This document shows positions 11,845-22,721 of a stretch of 64,000 nt of DNA, in pieces. Made by a program: the position numbers and the translations under genes. The stretch spans positions 124,001 through 188,000 of the forward strand of contig CATKHK010000035.1 of NCBI GenBank assembly GCA_949751835.1, written 5' to 3'. Source of the DNA: Blepharisma japonicum. Its lineage: Eukaryota > Ciliophora > Heterotrichea > Heterotrichida > Blepharismidae. Every line of letters starts with the position of its first letter. Position 1 is the first letter of the stretch. Below the pieces are notes generated by a model. It worked only from the letters and a program-made list of their open reading frames with translations. It was not told the DNA's origin and ran no database searches.

Positions 11845-12981
11845 TTAGCTTTTAGCTTTAGCCTGGCTCACTTTTTGGAGGATGCTTTTCATATGTTCCT
11901 CCATCTTCAAGTTTCCATTAGCAGCTCCAAAATTGCATTTTGCAACATCTATAAGCTCTTTATCTCCAATTTCTTCAGCAATCTTCATTGCTCGATAATA
12001 GTTCTTTGTGCTGGAATCATAGTCTCCTATACTGAAACTGATATTTCCAAGCTGATGATAAGCTCCACTTTCCCCTTTTCTGTTTTTAAGCTCATGGCTT
12101 AACGCTAAATATCGTTCTGCAAACATTTTAAGTTTTTCATTATCCCCAACAATTTTATTATTTCCGATTTGTCCTAGATTTCCGATTGCTACACTTTGTC
12201 CAGCTACACTTGACATCTGGATAGCATATCTAAGGGCAAATTGATGATTTATTGCTGCTCTTTCATTATCTCCAAGTTTGCTGTAAATTAAGCCAAGATT
12301 TATGTGGGCTAAAAATTTACCAGGGACATCAGCGATTTCTTTATGTTTCATATGGTAATTTATTGCTTCTTGCCAAAGCTCGTTTTTGCTAGGCTCAGCT
12401 TCAGCCATTTTCGTGTAGTCTACTCCGATACAATTGTTAGCTAAAGCTTCTCCGTGGACATCCCCAATAGACTGACAGACATTTAAAAATTGTGTATATG
12501 CAGATATAGCTTTTTGCAATTGTCCTAAATTATCATATAATACTCCAATACTATAATACGCTCTTCCTTCATCTCTAGTTTTTCCAGCCCTTTTACATGC
12601 AAAAGCGAGCATATTATAATCTTTCAGTCTTTTCATAACTGTCGTTTTCTTTTCTAAATCAAGATTATTTTGAAAACTTTGGTTTGGATTTTTAAATGAA
12701 GTATTAGCATTAGTAGGCTTAGGAGGAGATTTCGGTCTTGAGAAAGAAAATCGTCGTGGGGTATTGAAATAAACAGGTAGCTCAATTCTTTGAGGTTTTG
12801 TAATTTCATGAGGAAATAATTCTGCTTTGTTTCGATTTGAAAAATGGCCTTCCATGTTATCTTCAGCTAAAGTTCGTGAAGGAAATTTAGGATTATAGCT
12901 ACGCGATTTTAATGGAAGCGATCGTGCTCGGTCTGTAGGCTGATTTGATGATCTCCAGCTTTGAGCTTGTAAAGTTGTCAT
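11845..12981 (-). CDS. Tetratricopeptide-repeat protein
   Basis: 378 aa, unbroken. The N-terminal ~120 residues are basic, Ser/Pro/Arg rich and probably disordered. From about residue 135 there are at least five TPR units of the LGN/GPSM-like 40-residue type (SIGVLYDNLGQLQKAISAY; INLGLIYSKLGDNERAAIN; YHQLGNISFSIGDYDSSTK). It is likely a protein-interaction scaffold; the partner is unknown. No GoLoco or catalytic domain is visible. Confidence 0.7.
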   Translation of the reverse strand: MTTLQAQSWRSSNQPTDRARSLPLKSRSYNPKFPSRTLAEDNMEGHFSNRNKAELFPHEITKPQRIELPVYFNTPRRFSFSRPKSPPKPTNANTSFKNPNQSFQNNLDLEKKTTVMKRLKDYNMLAFACKRAGKTRDEGRAYYSIGVLYDNLGQLQKAISAYTQFLNVCQSIGDVHGEALANNCIGVDYTKMAEAEPSKNELWQEAINYHMKHKEIADVPGKFLAHINLGLIYSKLGDNERAAINHQFALRYAIQMSSVAGQSVAIGNLGQIGNNKIVGDNEKLKMFAERYLALSHELKNRKGESGAYHQLGNISFSIGDYDSSTKNYYRAMKIAEEIGDKELIDVAKCNFGAANGNLKMEEHMKSILQKVSQAKAKS

Positions 12982-13039
12982 TTATATTAATAAATATTTA
13001 GAATAAAACAATTACTGTATAAAATTTTCTAATAAGCAG

Positions 13040-15865
13040 CTAGATTGCTCTTACTAGTCTTTCTTGGGAGGACTTTCGCTTTTCTACGCTAGGCTTATAA
13101 TCTATAGGCTGTAGAACAGGCTTCCCTTGAGCAGATATTTTGGCCCTGACAGCTGGAGATTTTGATATTTCTTGGCCGAGCACTGCACTTTTACCTTCTC
13201 CTGTAAGGGATTTTAAGTTTATTGGCTCAAGGGGAGGATTTTTAACAGGTTTTTGAGATTGGGATTCTCTACTGCGGCCACCACTTGTGATAGGTCTTCC
13301 ATCACTTTCATAAATTGCATTGAAGTTATCATATTTTGGATTCGCATAGCCATTTTCGTTATACTCTTCATAATCTTGCTTATTTGTTCTACCATCATTT
13401 TCTTTTCAATCAGAAAATCTTAAATTTCTCAAGTCTTCAGCAGGTTCTTCCTCATACTCAGCATTATTTGAGGTTATCTGCTGATTTTTATCTTGGGATT
13501 GATAAATAACAGTGCGAGTTTTCAGTTCATTTTGAACTATTTCCCTCAATTGCTGTTTGGGAAGTTTAGGAAAAGTGATCTGTTTTTGCTGAATTACAAA
13601 TGCTGGGATTTTTCATTCATGATTATCTTCATCCCATCTTGATCTTTGTCGAATCTTCTGCAGCTCATTAGGTGGAAGCATAAACTCAAACACTTTATGC
13701 AAGAATTCAGTTTCCCTTTCTTTTGACCTAATGGTTTCTAAAAATCCTTCTTTTTCTTGTTCATTTTCATGATTAAGATCATCAATTTCTGCCAATGATG
13801 ATTTATATTTGAGTCTTAATTTCATTATGACTTTTCTTAAATCGTCAACTTCTTCTTGTAAATTCTGGTACTGTTTTTCTTTCATTAACATTTCTTCTTC
13901 TTTTTTGCGATTTTCTTCAGCTAAAACTTTTTCTCTTTGCTTTTGTTTTTTTAATTTATTTCTGAACTCTCGTTGAGCGTTTAGCCTTTCTTTTTCTGCT
14001 TTATTAAGCTCTTCGCCACCTGCTATTAATTTTCGCTGGATTTCTTCAATCATCTGCTCCATTTCTTCTCGTTGGCCTTTTTCTTCTTGTAGGAATTTTT
14101 CTTTTTGCTCGAGTTCTAGTTGGAGTGCTTGAGTTTCTTCTTTAAAAGAAGGCTGCTTTTTCAGCCGAGTTGATTTAGGCTCAGCTGAGCTTTTTCTTAG
14201 ATCTTTCTCCTTGAGAGAATTTTTTTCATCTCTTGGCACCAAGTCTGATGTATTAGATTTAGCTTTAGATTTCTTTTTAGGACTTCGGGATCTCCCATTT
14301 CCTATTGAATCTTCTTCTCTCATTCGGATTTCTGTAGGATTTTGTTTAGATTTTGATGTATTTTCTGTTAATTCTTCTTGTTCCTCATCTTCTTCTCAGA
14401 TTTCTGAAGTATCCTCCTTAACTTTGGATTGCCTTTCAGTTCCATCCAGATCTTCTTCTCTACTTCTCGTATCTTTTTTAGGCCTCTTTTTTGCTTTTGA
14501 TGATTTTTTCTTAACTGTTTGGACTTCATTTTCAATTGTATTTTCTGCTGAATCTGTTGAGGACTGACTTTTATTGTTTATTTTGCCGTTTAGCATAGAA
14601 GTTTCGAAGTCGTCAGGATACTCTTCTTCACTATCTGACTCTAAAACTCCAACTTTTGGTTCTTTTTTCTTTTTCTTTTTCTGCTTACGTTTTGCTTCAA
14701 CTTCAACAATTTTTTCTCTTTCCACAATTTTCTCTTTCTCTACAATTTTTTCTATATATATTGGTTCTCCACTTTTTCTTTCTTCGAGCATTCGTTTTAG
14801 CCTCTCTATTTCTTCAGCATATTGTCTGAGAAGCGCATCTTTGGGGTCTTCGTTAACTTTTGGCTTATTTTGAATAAATTTGGCTCGAGAAGCATACCGC
14901 AAAGTACTTAAACTTTCATCGTAGTTATAGTCTGCAGGAGAGCATACAGCAATCATAACAGTTTTAGTATTTCCTCCTAGAGAATCTTGTAGAAGTCTTG
15001 TTAACTTTGAATCTCTGTATGGAATGTGCTTAGCATTACCATCAACTAAGGCGCTGATTACATTCCCCAATGCGCTTAATGATAAATTAATCTCAATAGC
15101 TTCTTTCAGTGCTTCTCCTGAAGTTCCCGTCTTTTTTTGTCTCTCAGAGCCTGCTAAATCAACTAAATTTAACTTCCCAGCCTTTATAATTTGTCTTCCT
15201 TCAACTTCTTCACTGGTTTCAATATAAATAGTAAAAATAGCATGAGATCTTGAAGACCTTTCATTCATTGCAGTTTCTTTTGTAATTCTATGTGTATTTC
15301 CACTAGCCATTGCCTGCTCAATGTCATTAATATTCTTTACAATATGCATTGTTAAGTTTTTAACAAAAATTCCATTGTCTTTATTTTCCTTTAATTCAAG
15401 TTTCACATTTGGATCAAAATGCAATAAGTCTCTTATTTCTTCATTATATATTTCACAGTAGCTACAGCGGACTAAAAAACATTTTTCGTGAGGAGCTTCT
15501 GCGATAGCACCAAAAACGTGGCAAAATGAATTTGGAATAATTCCTCTAAGTTCAGGCTGATCATGGACTCCAACCATTGTATATGTTTTCCCACATCCTG
15601 TTTGCCCATACGCAAATATAGTTCCATTATAGCCTTGAAGGACGCTTTCAACTAAAGGATAAGCTGTTTCATCATATAACAGCTGCTGAGCGCTTTGCTC
15701 GTCATAAACCGAGTCATATGCGAATGTTTTTGGCAGTTGAGTTTTTGGGTTTGTAATTATACATTGATTGAATTCACGGTCAATTTGAAGTATACTATAA
15801 TTTCCTCGATTTTTTTCTGCTTGATTTAAGGGTCTGACCCTTACAACAACTTTTACAGCTTCCAT
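13040..15865 (-). CDS. Kinesin-2-like motor protein
   Basis: 941 aa, joined through UGA/Trp codons at 14396, 13613 and about 13409; it ends in TAG at 13040. N-terminal motor (1-340): P-loop [10 protein letters not shown], switch [10 protein letters not shown], switch [10 protein letters not shown] and neck-proximal [18 protein letters not shown], all typical of kinesin-2 (KIF3/FLA10). After the motor come a Lys-rich stretch, a coiled coil (about 545-690) and a long, probably disordered tail rich in Ser, Asn and Pro. Kinesin-2 drives anterograde intraflagellar transport. Subtype comes from the motor and neck. The next gene upstream is also a kinesin, only 103 bp away. Confidence 0.88.
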
Positions 15866-15968
15866 TTTCTATTTAGATTTTAAATTCAAAGCTAATAGAG
15901 AACATAAGAAATTTTTATATTCAAAAAAATTAATTATAGCAGTATTATTAATTGAAACTTCTGCTGAA

Positions 15969-18128
15969 TTATGATAATCCACCCTTTATTGGCTTTACAA
16001 AGTTCCCACTTGAAGACACCGATTTTTGAGTCGAAAATTTATCATGAAGTTGCTTGCAGAGGTCTTTTATTATATTTTCATACTCATCAATCTTTTCATC
16101 TTGCACTGCAAGTTTAAGTTCTAAATCTAGATATTTTTCAGAAAACCTCTCAATGTCATTTTGGTGGATTTTATTAGTGATTTTGAAATCATTGTTCTCA
16201 TTTTGAGTTTGTTTAAGTAAAGTAGACACAAATTCCAAGTTTTTTTCGAGAGTTTCAATTTTGGATTTTGCGTCAATATCAAAGTTCATAGAGTTTTCCA
16301 AGGTTTGATAGCGATCTCTGATTTCGTCTAATGCAACTTCGAGTTGAATCACTTTTTCACACCGATTTTGTAAGTGCTTTATTAAGGAATTCTTTTCTTC
16401 ATCGCATTTTTTATGGCTCACTTTTTTGCTATTGGTTTCGCTTTTGGCTGATTTTCCTTCAGGGGAGTTGTTTCGTTGTATTTCAATCTCTTTTTGCATT
16501 TGTTCGATTAAAATAAGCAATTCCCCATTTTTAGAATGCTCATTTTGAAGCTCTCTTGTCAATTCTGAAATTTTTTGATTTTTTAAATGTAACTCTGCCT
16601 GTTCGATTTCAACATTTTTAGATATTATTTGTTTTTCAAGCTCAAGGATTTTAGTTTCTAAATCTGAACAGTTATTTTTAAGCATATCTCTATATAAAAT
16701 AAGCTTCTCATTATCCTCAATAACCATCTTCAAATCTTTTTGCATTTGTTTATAATTTTCATTGATTTCTTTAAAATTTTTACTCATTTCTTCATGTTCA
16801 TATTTTAAATTTTCATAGTCCATAGTCTTTTCAGTTAACTGCTCTTTGTATTTCTTTGCTTTTTCAGACTCTTCTGAATATCTTGATCTTAAATCTTCAA
16901 GCTCTTGAATAACTTCGTCATATTCTGACAATTTTGAAACTTCATTTTCATTTAAATCCTCTTCAGGATCTTCACCATCTTCATCTATTTGAATAGGAAT
17001 TTGGCCGCTTCCTAATGCATTTTGCAGAGCCTTAATCATTTTATCCTTTTTCGCTAATTCATCTTTGGCTTTTGCAAGCATAAGTTTAAGCTCTGCCACT
17101 GTGTATTCTCTATTGATTTTTGGCTTATTTTTAATTGCTTTTGCCCTTATCCCAAATCTTAGAGTGCTTATAGTTTCTGCTTCATTATATGGAGAAGGAG
17201 AGCATGTAATAATTAAAGCTGTTTTTGAGTTTCCTCCTAATGAATCTTGAAGTACTCTTGTAAGCTTTGAATCTCTGTACGGTACATGGGTAGATTTTCC
17301 ATCAGTCAGTGCATTTATAACTTGCCCCAGCATAGTCAAAGATTTATTTATAGTTTTTGCTTCTTCCAATCTTTTCCCTGCAGCTCCAGTCTTTCCTACT
17401 TTTTCTGAGCCAGCTAAATCCACCAAATACAGTTTTCCAACTTTTGCTGAATAATCATTGGAATTTGTCTGAGTAATCGTCACAATAAAAATCGAATGTG
17501 ACCTTGATGACCCTGCATTCATATTGGTATACGCAACTTCTCTATTTTCAGTCCCAACTTTCATTAAATGATATACTTCTTCACTAGACGAAGCATATTT
17601 CTCAGTAAGCCCATCAATATAGACCCCTCTTGTCCTATCTTCATGTACTTTCAAATTAATTTTATTTACATTTAACAAGTCTTTAATCTTTTCCATGTAA
17701 ATTTCACAATATCCGACCTTCAGAGTAAATTCTAAATTACTGCTTGAGTTTTGGATTTTAGAGAAGACGTCTCCTATCATGCGAGGAATAATTCCCATCA
17801 TGTTAGGATCAAATAAATCAGGACCTGTCATAGTAAATGTTTTTCCTGAAGAGGTTTGTCCATAAGCAAATACTGTACCGTTAAATCCTTGCATGACTGC
17901 ATCAACAATTGGGCTTGCAGATGCATCGTAAACTTGCTGCTGGAGAGAAAATGGAGTAAAAACGTAGTCATATGTGAATCTTAATGTAGGATCTGATTTT
18001 ACTATAATTGTTTTGTTGTCTTCTAAGAAATTTATGCTGACTCCTTCATCCATTTGCTTTTCTTTGTCATTTAAAGGGCGGAATCTACAAATTACTTTGA
18101 CACTCCCTGGAGCTTCTTCCTCTTCCAT
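15969..18128 (-). CDS. Conventional kinesin heavy chain-like (kinesin-1)
   Basis: 719 aa, unbroken. N-terminal motor with P-loop GQTSSGKTFT, switch I NAGSSRSHS, switch II DLAGSEKVG and neck linker RAKAIKNKPKINREYT. Coiled coil runs from about 355 to 700. The C-terminus GNFVKPIKGG resembles the I-A-K-P autoinhibitory tail motif of kinesin-1. At 719 aa the stalk is shorter than animal KHC (about 960). Probable plus-end cargo motor, folded and autoinhibited at rest. The kinesin-1 label rests on motor sequence and tail motif. Confidence 0.87.
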   Translation of the reverse strand: MEEEEAPGSVKVICRFRPLNDKEKQMDEGVSINFLEDNKTIIVKSDPTLRFTYDYVFTPFSLQQQVYDASASPIVDAVMQGFNGTVFAYGQTSSGKTFTMTGPDLFDPNMMGIIPRMIGDVFSKIQNSSSNLEFTLKVGYCEIYMEKIKDLLNVNKINLKVHEDRTRGVYIDGLTEKYASSSEEVYHLMKVGTENREVAYTNMNAGSSRSHSIFIVTITQTNSNDYSAKVGKLYLVDLAGSEKVGKTGAAGKRLEEAKTINKSLTMLGQVINALTDGKSTHVPYRDSKLTRVLQDSLGGNSKTALIITCSPSPYNEAETISTLRFGIRAKAIKNKPKINREYTVAELKLMLAKAKDELAKKDKMIKALQNALGSGQIPIQIDEDGEDPEEDLNENEVSKLSEYDEVIQELEDLRSRYSEESEKAKKYKEQLTEKTMDYENLKYEHEEMSKNFKEINENYKQMQKDLKMVIEDNEKLILYRDMLKNNCSDLETKILELEKQIISKNVEIEQAELHLKNQKISELTRELQNEHSKNGELLILIEQMQKEIEIQRNNSPEGKSAKSETNSKKVSHKKCDEEKNSLIKHLQNRCEKVIQLEVALDEIRDRYQTLENSMNFDIDAKSKIETLEKNLEFVSTLLKQTQNENNDFKITNKIHQNDIERFSEKYLDLELKLAVQDEKIDEYENIIKDLCKQLHDKFSTQKSVSSSGNFVKPIKGGLS

Positions 18129-18456
18129 TTTAGAATTAATGAGATATTAATATATTAGATTGTAATCAGAACAGAGCTTAATTTGTATTTTAGTTATCAC
18201 TCTAAAATTTGACTTTATTTAAATATGCCTGCACAAGTTTAACTACTTATTAGAAATTTCAGATATTCTGTTTTTTTAACATTATAAGAGAGACAACTGA
18301 ACTCTACAATTAAAGATGGATTTTTACTAGTAGATAAATAAAAGGGTTATATTCAAAACTCAACCATACTCTACCAAAACATATTTTACTCCTTATAATT
18401 ACGTCCAAATTAACTCTAAAAATAAATGATAAATAAATTAAAATAAAACAATTATA
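18129..18456. other. Intergenic spacer
   Basis: 328 bp between the kinesin-1 start and the Polo kinase stop, both on the minus strand. AT-rich; no element recognised. Confidence 0.4.
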
Positions 18457-20208
18457 TTATAAATCTCTATCATGCAGAGACTGCTTATATTCTCCAGTTC
18501 CTGCATTTGGATGGAGCATGCTTGTCAAAACCTCCTTTGTGTATTTCAACCTCTTTGTCATTTCCATATTTCTGCTTTCCATCGCTGAGTGTAGCGGGTA
18601 CGTATTTCTCTCTCCTTTCTTGCTTACATAAGTTACATATTTGCTTTCACTGCACAATAAAAGCTCAGTTTTATCTTGAAAGCTTACTTGCACAATTTTA
18701 TTACTTAACCTGAAAATAATAGCATGAGGGGTAGAAAGCCATTTTTTTACATAAGCCAGTACTTTATGGGGCTCATTTGTTTTTGTTTCTTCATCATACA
18801 AGTGTTTTCTGAAATGTTGCAATAGTGTCATTTTTTTTTGGAGTTCTGCAGGGAATTCTTTAAATGTGTAGGTCATGATTTCTTCTTCTCTTGAAGAGCC
18901 TAGCCTGTATATATATTGAAATATCGTACCACTTGGATCACTTACAATCTTTGTTGAATCATTAAAATAAACTCCACAACAAAAATTTGATAATAAATAT
19001 CCAAGTCCATATTTGCTTGAATAGTCAATTCATTTTTTTACCCATGTCTGAGGCCCTTCTGCATCTTCTGTAGGGTTATATGACGAAATTGAAGGTACTT
19101 TTTTGATGTTATTATCAACTTTCTCTACTCTTTCACTTGACGCAGGCCGTGAAGAAAGTCGAGGATCTGGCTTTGAGTCTTTCACACTTCCAATAAAAGG
19201 CTGCGAGCTAGATCGGGACTTCATAGTTAATTGCAAGCTGTCCCTGCCACGGTTACTCATATCAAATTGTCTTAAATATGATGAAGAAGGAGGAACTGCT
19301 AATGTACTTGCAGGCAGCAGTTTTGGGATTGCATTTTTTGAGAAAAAATCATGCTGCAACATTTCATCTAAAGTAGGGCGATCAGCTGGGTTTGAGACTA
19401 AAATGGATGAAATTATATCCTTTGCATCATCAGAAATTGGGATATTTTCTGGAAAAGAATAGGCATTCATCTTGATTCTTCTATAAGTAGTTTTCACATC
19501 AGAAGTTTCAAAAGGAGGCTTGCCTACTAATAAAGTATATCCTAATACTCCAGTACTTCATATGTCTACTTCATAAGAGTGGCCTATTTTCCCATCCAAT
19601 ACTTCAGGGGCTATATAATTAGGAGTCCCACAAATTGTCCTTTTTTTCTCACCATCAAATTCCAATTTTGTTGCCAAGCCGAAGTCGCCGATTTTTAATT
19701 GCATTTTGTCATTTAAAAATAAGTTTCCAAGCTTAATATCTCTGTGAATTATACGATGGGAATGCAGATATTTTAGACCTTCAATAGTTTGTAGTAAATA
19801 ACATTGGGCCTCGATTTCAGTTAATCTTTTACGTCGCCTCAGAAGCTCATTTAGAGTTTGATTAGAACAAAGCTCTAGTAAGATATATACATTTTCGCTA
19901 TCCTCAAAAAAATGTTCAAAACCAACAATGTTCGGGTGTTTTAATGCTCTGTGTATTTTTATTTCGCTCATTAGTTTTTGACGAGATCTTGCTTTGTTTA
20001 ATGCACTCTTGCTGATAATTTTAGCAGCAGCTATTTGTTTGGCATCTAGGGACAGTAATTCGTAAACTCTAGCAAATCCTCCTTTCCCTAAAAATCTTCC
20101 CTTTGAGTAGGATTTTACTTCGATTTCTCCGTTTATTTTAACAATTTTTTCTTCCACAATTTGGGATTCCTGGCTATCTTGTGAAGGTCTCCGAGTATGC
20201 GAGCTCAT
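18457..20208 (-). CDS. PLK: Polo-like kinase
   Basis: 583 aa from ATG 20208 (MSSHTRRPSQD); an in-frame Met at 20259 would add 17 residues and is less likely. Kinase motifs: GKGGFARVYEL, AAKIISK, HRDIKLGN, DFGLATKL, and T-loop RTICGTPNYIAPE with its activating Thr. Three parts are joined by UGA/Trp, including the subdomain IX Trp and, at 19030, the polo-box Trp in V-K-K-W-I-D-Y-S-S-K-Y-G-L-G that corresponds to the phosphopeptide-binding Trp of PLK1. The C-terminal polo-box region also shows GVYFNDSTKIV. PLKs drive mitosis and, in ciliates, probably basal-body events. Confidence 0.95.
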
Positions 20209-20462
20209 AATTTTATTATTTTTTTTAATGTTGTAAATTCTCTTATAAGATATTTTCACATGAGAGTATTAGTTGAAAAATAATCACATAAATTTTCATC
20301 TATCTATAATTATTTAAATATTGTTATTTTGCTAAAAGAGTTTCAGATTAAAAATATTTGCTCATTCAACAATAGAATATAAAAAAATTATTAAATCTTC
20401 CAAATTAATCAAAACTTATTTTATTATTTTTAAATAATATCAACTGTTTCTTCATAAACTTA

Positions 20463-21338
20463 TTAATATTTTTGCCTTCTTCCACTCAAAATCATCCTCA
20501 ATTGTCTAGGATCTTTAGTAAATTGATCAGTTTTCTGAAAAACAGTACCTGATGTAGTCCTAAAATGACTTGGCACTGAGTCTGACCTCTGATACTGTGC
20601 TGGGAGCACTTTAATTATTGCATTTAAGTCAATTTTTGAATAACCCCTCATAGTATCCCTATAAGTCGTCGAGTCATTCAATTTATCTTTTGGAGCAATT
20701 TGTATAGTAGATATAGAAGCTTTGGTTAAATCAGTCTTGTAGAGATCGACTGTTTCTTTACTAAATTGGTGAAATGTAGTTCTATACGATGATTCTCCTT
20801 TAAATGGTATTTCTGTTGAAAACACAGGAGGCTGATATCTTTTCTCAATGCTTGGAATATTAGGTCCCCAATTAGGATAATCGCTTACATAGGCTGTTCT
20901 GCTGCTAAATTCCAAACTTTTTGATGCCAACGGAAGATCATTTGAACGCTTTGGAGATATTTTAAACGGCTTGTACTCAATTTTATTGGTAGTCTGCGAG
21001 TCAAGCTTGTACGGGTTAGGCATGTATAGTTTTTGTTGCTGCCGGAGAGGGATATCAAAATTTGAAGGCTGGTAGTCATAGTTGTATTTCGTTTGAAATG
21101 TCGCTTTTAATGAGCTTTCTGATCTATTCGAGGGGCATAAATGCTCTCCACACTCACAATACTTGCAGAGACACAAACCAACTTTGTGGTCATTTTCAGA
21201 GATTATTCCAATTGATGGATCTGAAAGAGGACATAACCGTGAGGAGGTGTAGGACTTCCTACTCTTGGCTGATTTGGATGGAGTTGCCGATTTGCAACGC
21301 TCAGGTCTATGAAAGCTGTGAGATGTTTTTGGTCGCAT
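20463..21338 (-). CDS. SAXO/STOP-like axonemal microtubule-stabilising protein
   Basis: 291 aa, unbroken. Near residue 55 lies the SAXO signature LCLCKYCECGEHLCP (clustered Cys and His as in SAXO1/FAM154). It is followed by several Mn-type repeats with Y-x-x-x-F or T-x-x-x-x-Y cores (TYRDTMRGYS; SYRTTFHQF; SHFRTTSG). SAXO proteins bind and stabilise ciliary and basal-body microtubules. Rich in Ser, Pro, Lys and Arg with no enzymatic domain. Family call is good; localisation is inferred from the family. Confidence 0.8.
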   Translation of the reverse strand: MRPKTSHSFHRPERCKSATPSKSAKSRKSYTSSRLCPLSDPSIGIISENDHKVGLCLCKYCECGEHLCPSNRSESSLKATFQTKYNYDYQPSNFDIPLRQQQKLYMPNPYKLDSQTTNKIEYKPFKISPKRSNDLPLASKSLEFSSRTAYVSDYPNWGPNIPSIEKRYQPPVFSTEIPFKGESSYRTTFHQFSKETVDLYKTDLTKASISTIQIAPKDKLNDSTTYRDTMRGYSKIDLNAIIKVLPAQYQRSDSVPSHFRTTSGTVFQKTDQFTKDPRQLRMILSGRRQKY

Positions 21339-21806
21339 ATAGATATTATTTATTTACAGTTAATCTAATTTTTTTGTATTTTGCATTTTTGTTGAGCAAT
21401 AAGTCAAATATAAATGAGCTTAATAAAAAAATATTGGAATTTGCTCTATCTAGCTTGCATTTGATGATAAATTTCAAGCTTTTATTTACTAGCTTTTTCA
21501 ACTTTTAAGATCAAGATATGATCCTTAAAAAATGTTTAAAATAATCCTAATTAATTTAGAGCTTAATTCTTGGAATACTTTTCAGCAAAAATATCTTAGA
21601 TGAATTTCAAAATGGTTTTTAAGAATCATTATAGGAAAAAAATATAAACTTCTAAGCTATGTGAAGGAATTTATGTATTAATTGTGATATAGCCTAATAG
21701 CTTATACATATTCCTCAGAAATAAATAATTAAATTATTGTTTAGTACTTTCAATTACAGTTATCTCTATCATTCAACAAGTGAAATTGGATTTTTAAGGG
21801 TTAATA
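21339..21806. other. Intergenic spacer
   Basis: 468 bp, AT-rich, between the SAXO gene's start and the stop of the tiny coiled-coil gene. A plus-strand ORF running in from 21062 is antisense to SAXO and has no family features. Nothing else seen. Confidence 0.4.
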
Positions 21807-22034
21807 TTAATGATTATGATGGTGGCTCTTCAGATGATCAATCTCATCATCTTTTTCCTTTAGAACTTTTTCTAAACTCTCAATCATTTCTTGCATATCC
21901 TTAAGTTGTTTTTGGAGAGCTTTTGTCCCTGATGTCCCACCACTTGAATTTGCTTTTAAGTTGCTAATCTCGTTTTTAAGCTTTTTGTTGTCTTCTTCCA
22001 ATGAAGCAATCCTCGCTGATTCGCTGCAACCCAT
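21807..22034 (-). CDS. Small putatively N-myristoylated/palmitoylated coiled-coil protein
   Basis: 75 aa. It begins MGCSES, a good N-myristoylation site (Gly2, Ser6) with Cys3 available for palmitoylation. Two short coiled coils flank a Gly/Ser hinge (IASLEEDNKKLKNEIS; QEMIESLEKVLKEKDDEI). It ends in a His-rich tail (SHHHNH). Heptads are clean and the composition is that of a real small protein. Function unknown; a peripheral-membrane dimeric adaptor is plausible. Confidence 0.6.
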   Translation of the reverse strand: MGCSESARIASLEEDNKKLKNEISNLKANSSGGTSGTKALQKQLKDMQEMIESLEKVLKEKDDEIDHLKSHHHNH

Positions 22035-22721
22035 TTATTTTTATATTGAAAAACAAATAGCCGAGACATTGACATATCTATGAATTTATATTTTATTGGT
22101 TGTGCAAATAGCTTTTGCATAGCTTTCAAATAAGTAAGCAATAAAGACTAGTAATTATGAATTTATTTATTGAATATGTATATTGCGAATACAAACTCTG
22201 TTAATAACTTCATTATAATGAAAAAATCAATAAATGATTATTTATGGTATTGTTTACAAATTGAGATTTACGAAAATTGGGGAGATATAATTTTTTAAGC
22301 TTTAAACGCATCCATAATTAAATTGGAATTTTTTTGAAATTTTTATTTTTCTTCAATTAAAGTTTTTATAATAGATTCCTGACCCACATCTTATTATTTT
22401 TCATTAAATTGCTCTAATCATTTGGGAAACTGAGTTTATTTATCATCTGTCAAAAGTTATAATTGAGGAAAGCTAACTGCTTTCCTGAAATTTCATAATA
22501 TATCATAATTTCTCATCAATTAAATTTCAAATTTTATATCATAACTCGACAATAGAATTGCTATAGTTTTTATTATTATATAGAATTATAAGAACTGGAT
22601 TTTAAATTATGATTATAATAGTTTTAAATATGATTCTTTTACTATAAAACTAAAAAAAAAGGTAACTTTAGCGAAATTCATATCCAAAATTAAGAAAAAT
22701 GGAAATTTAGAAATAAGTATA
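22035..22721. promoter_or_regulatory. Divergent intergenic region
   Basis: 687 bp between divergent starts (small coiled coil on minus, CDPK on plus). Highly AT-rich. It must contain both promoters, but I see no recognisable element and no RNA gene. Confidence 0.4.

Noticed and set aside
14211-14567. 118-codon plus-strand ORF opposite the kinesin-2-like gene
   Set aside because: Antisense shadow of Ser/Lys/Glu-rich coding sequence, giving low-complexity Ser/Phe/Leu protein.
19103-19462. 119-codon ORF antisense to Polo-like kinase
   Set aside because: Overlaps firmly supported kinase exon; no family features.
21062-21508. 148-codon plus ORF partly opposite SAXO
   Set aside because: Mostly antisense to a recognised gene; the remainder is AT-rich spacer, no homology seen.
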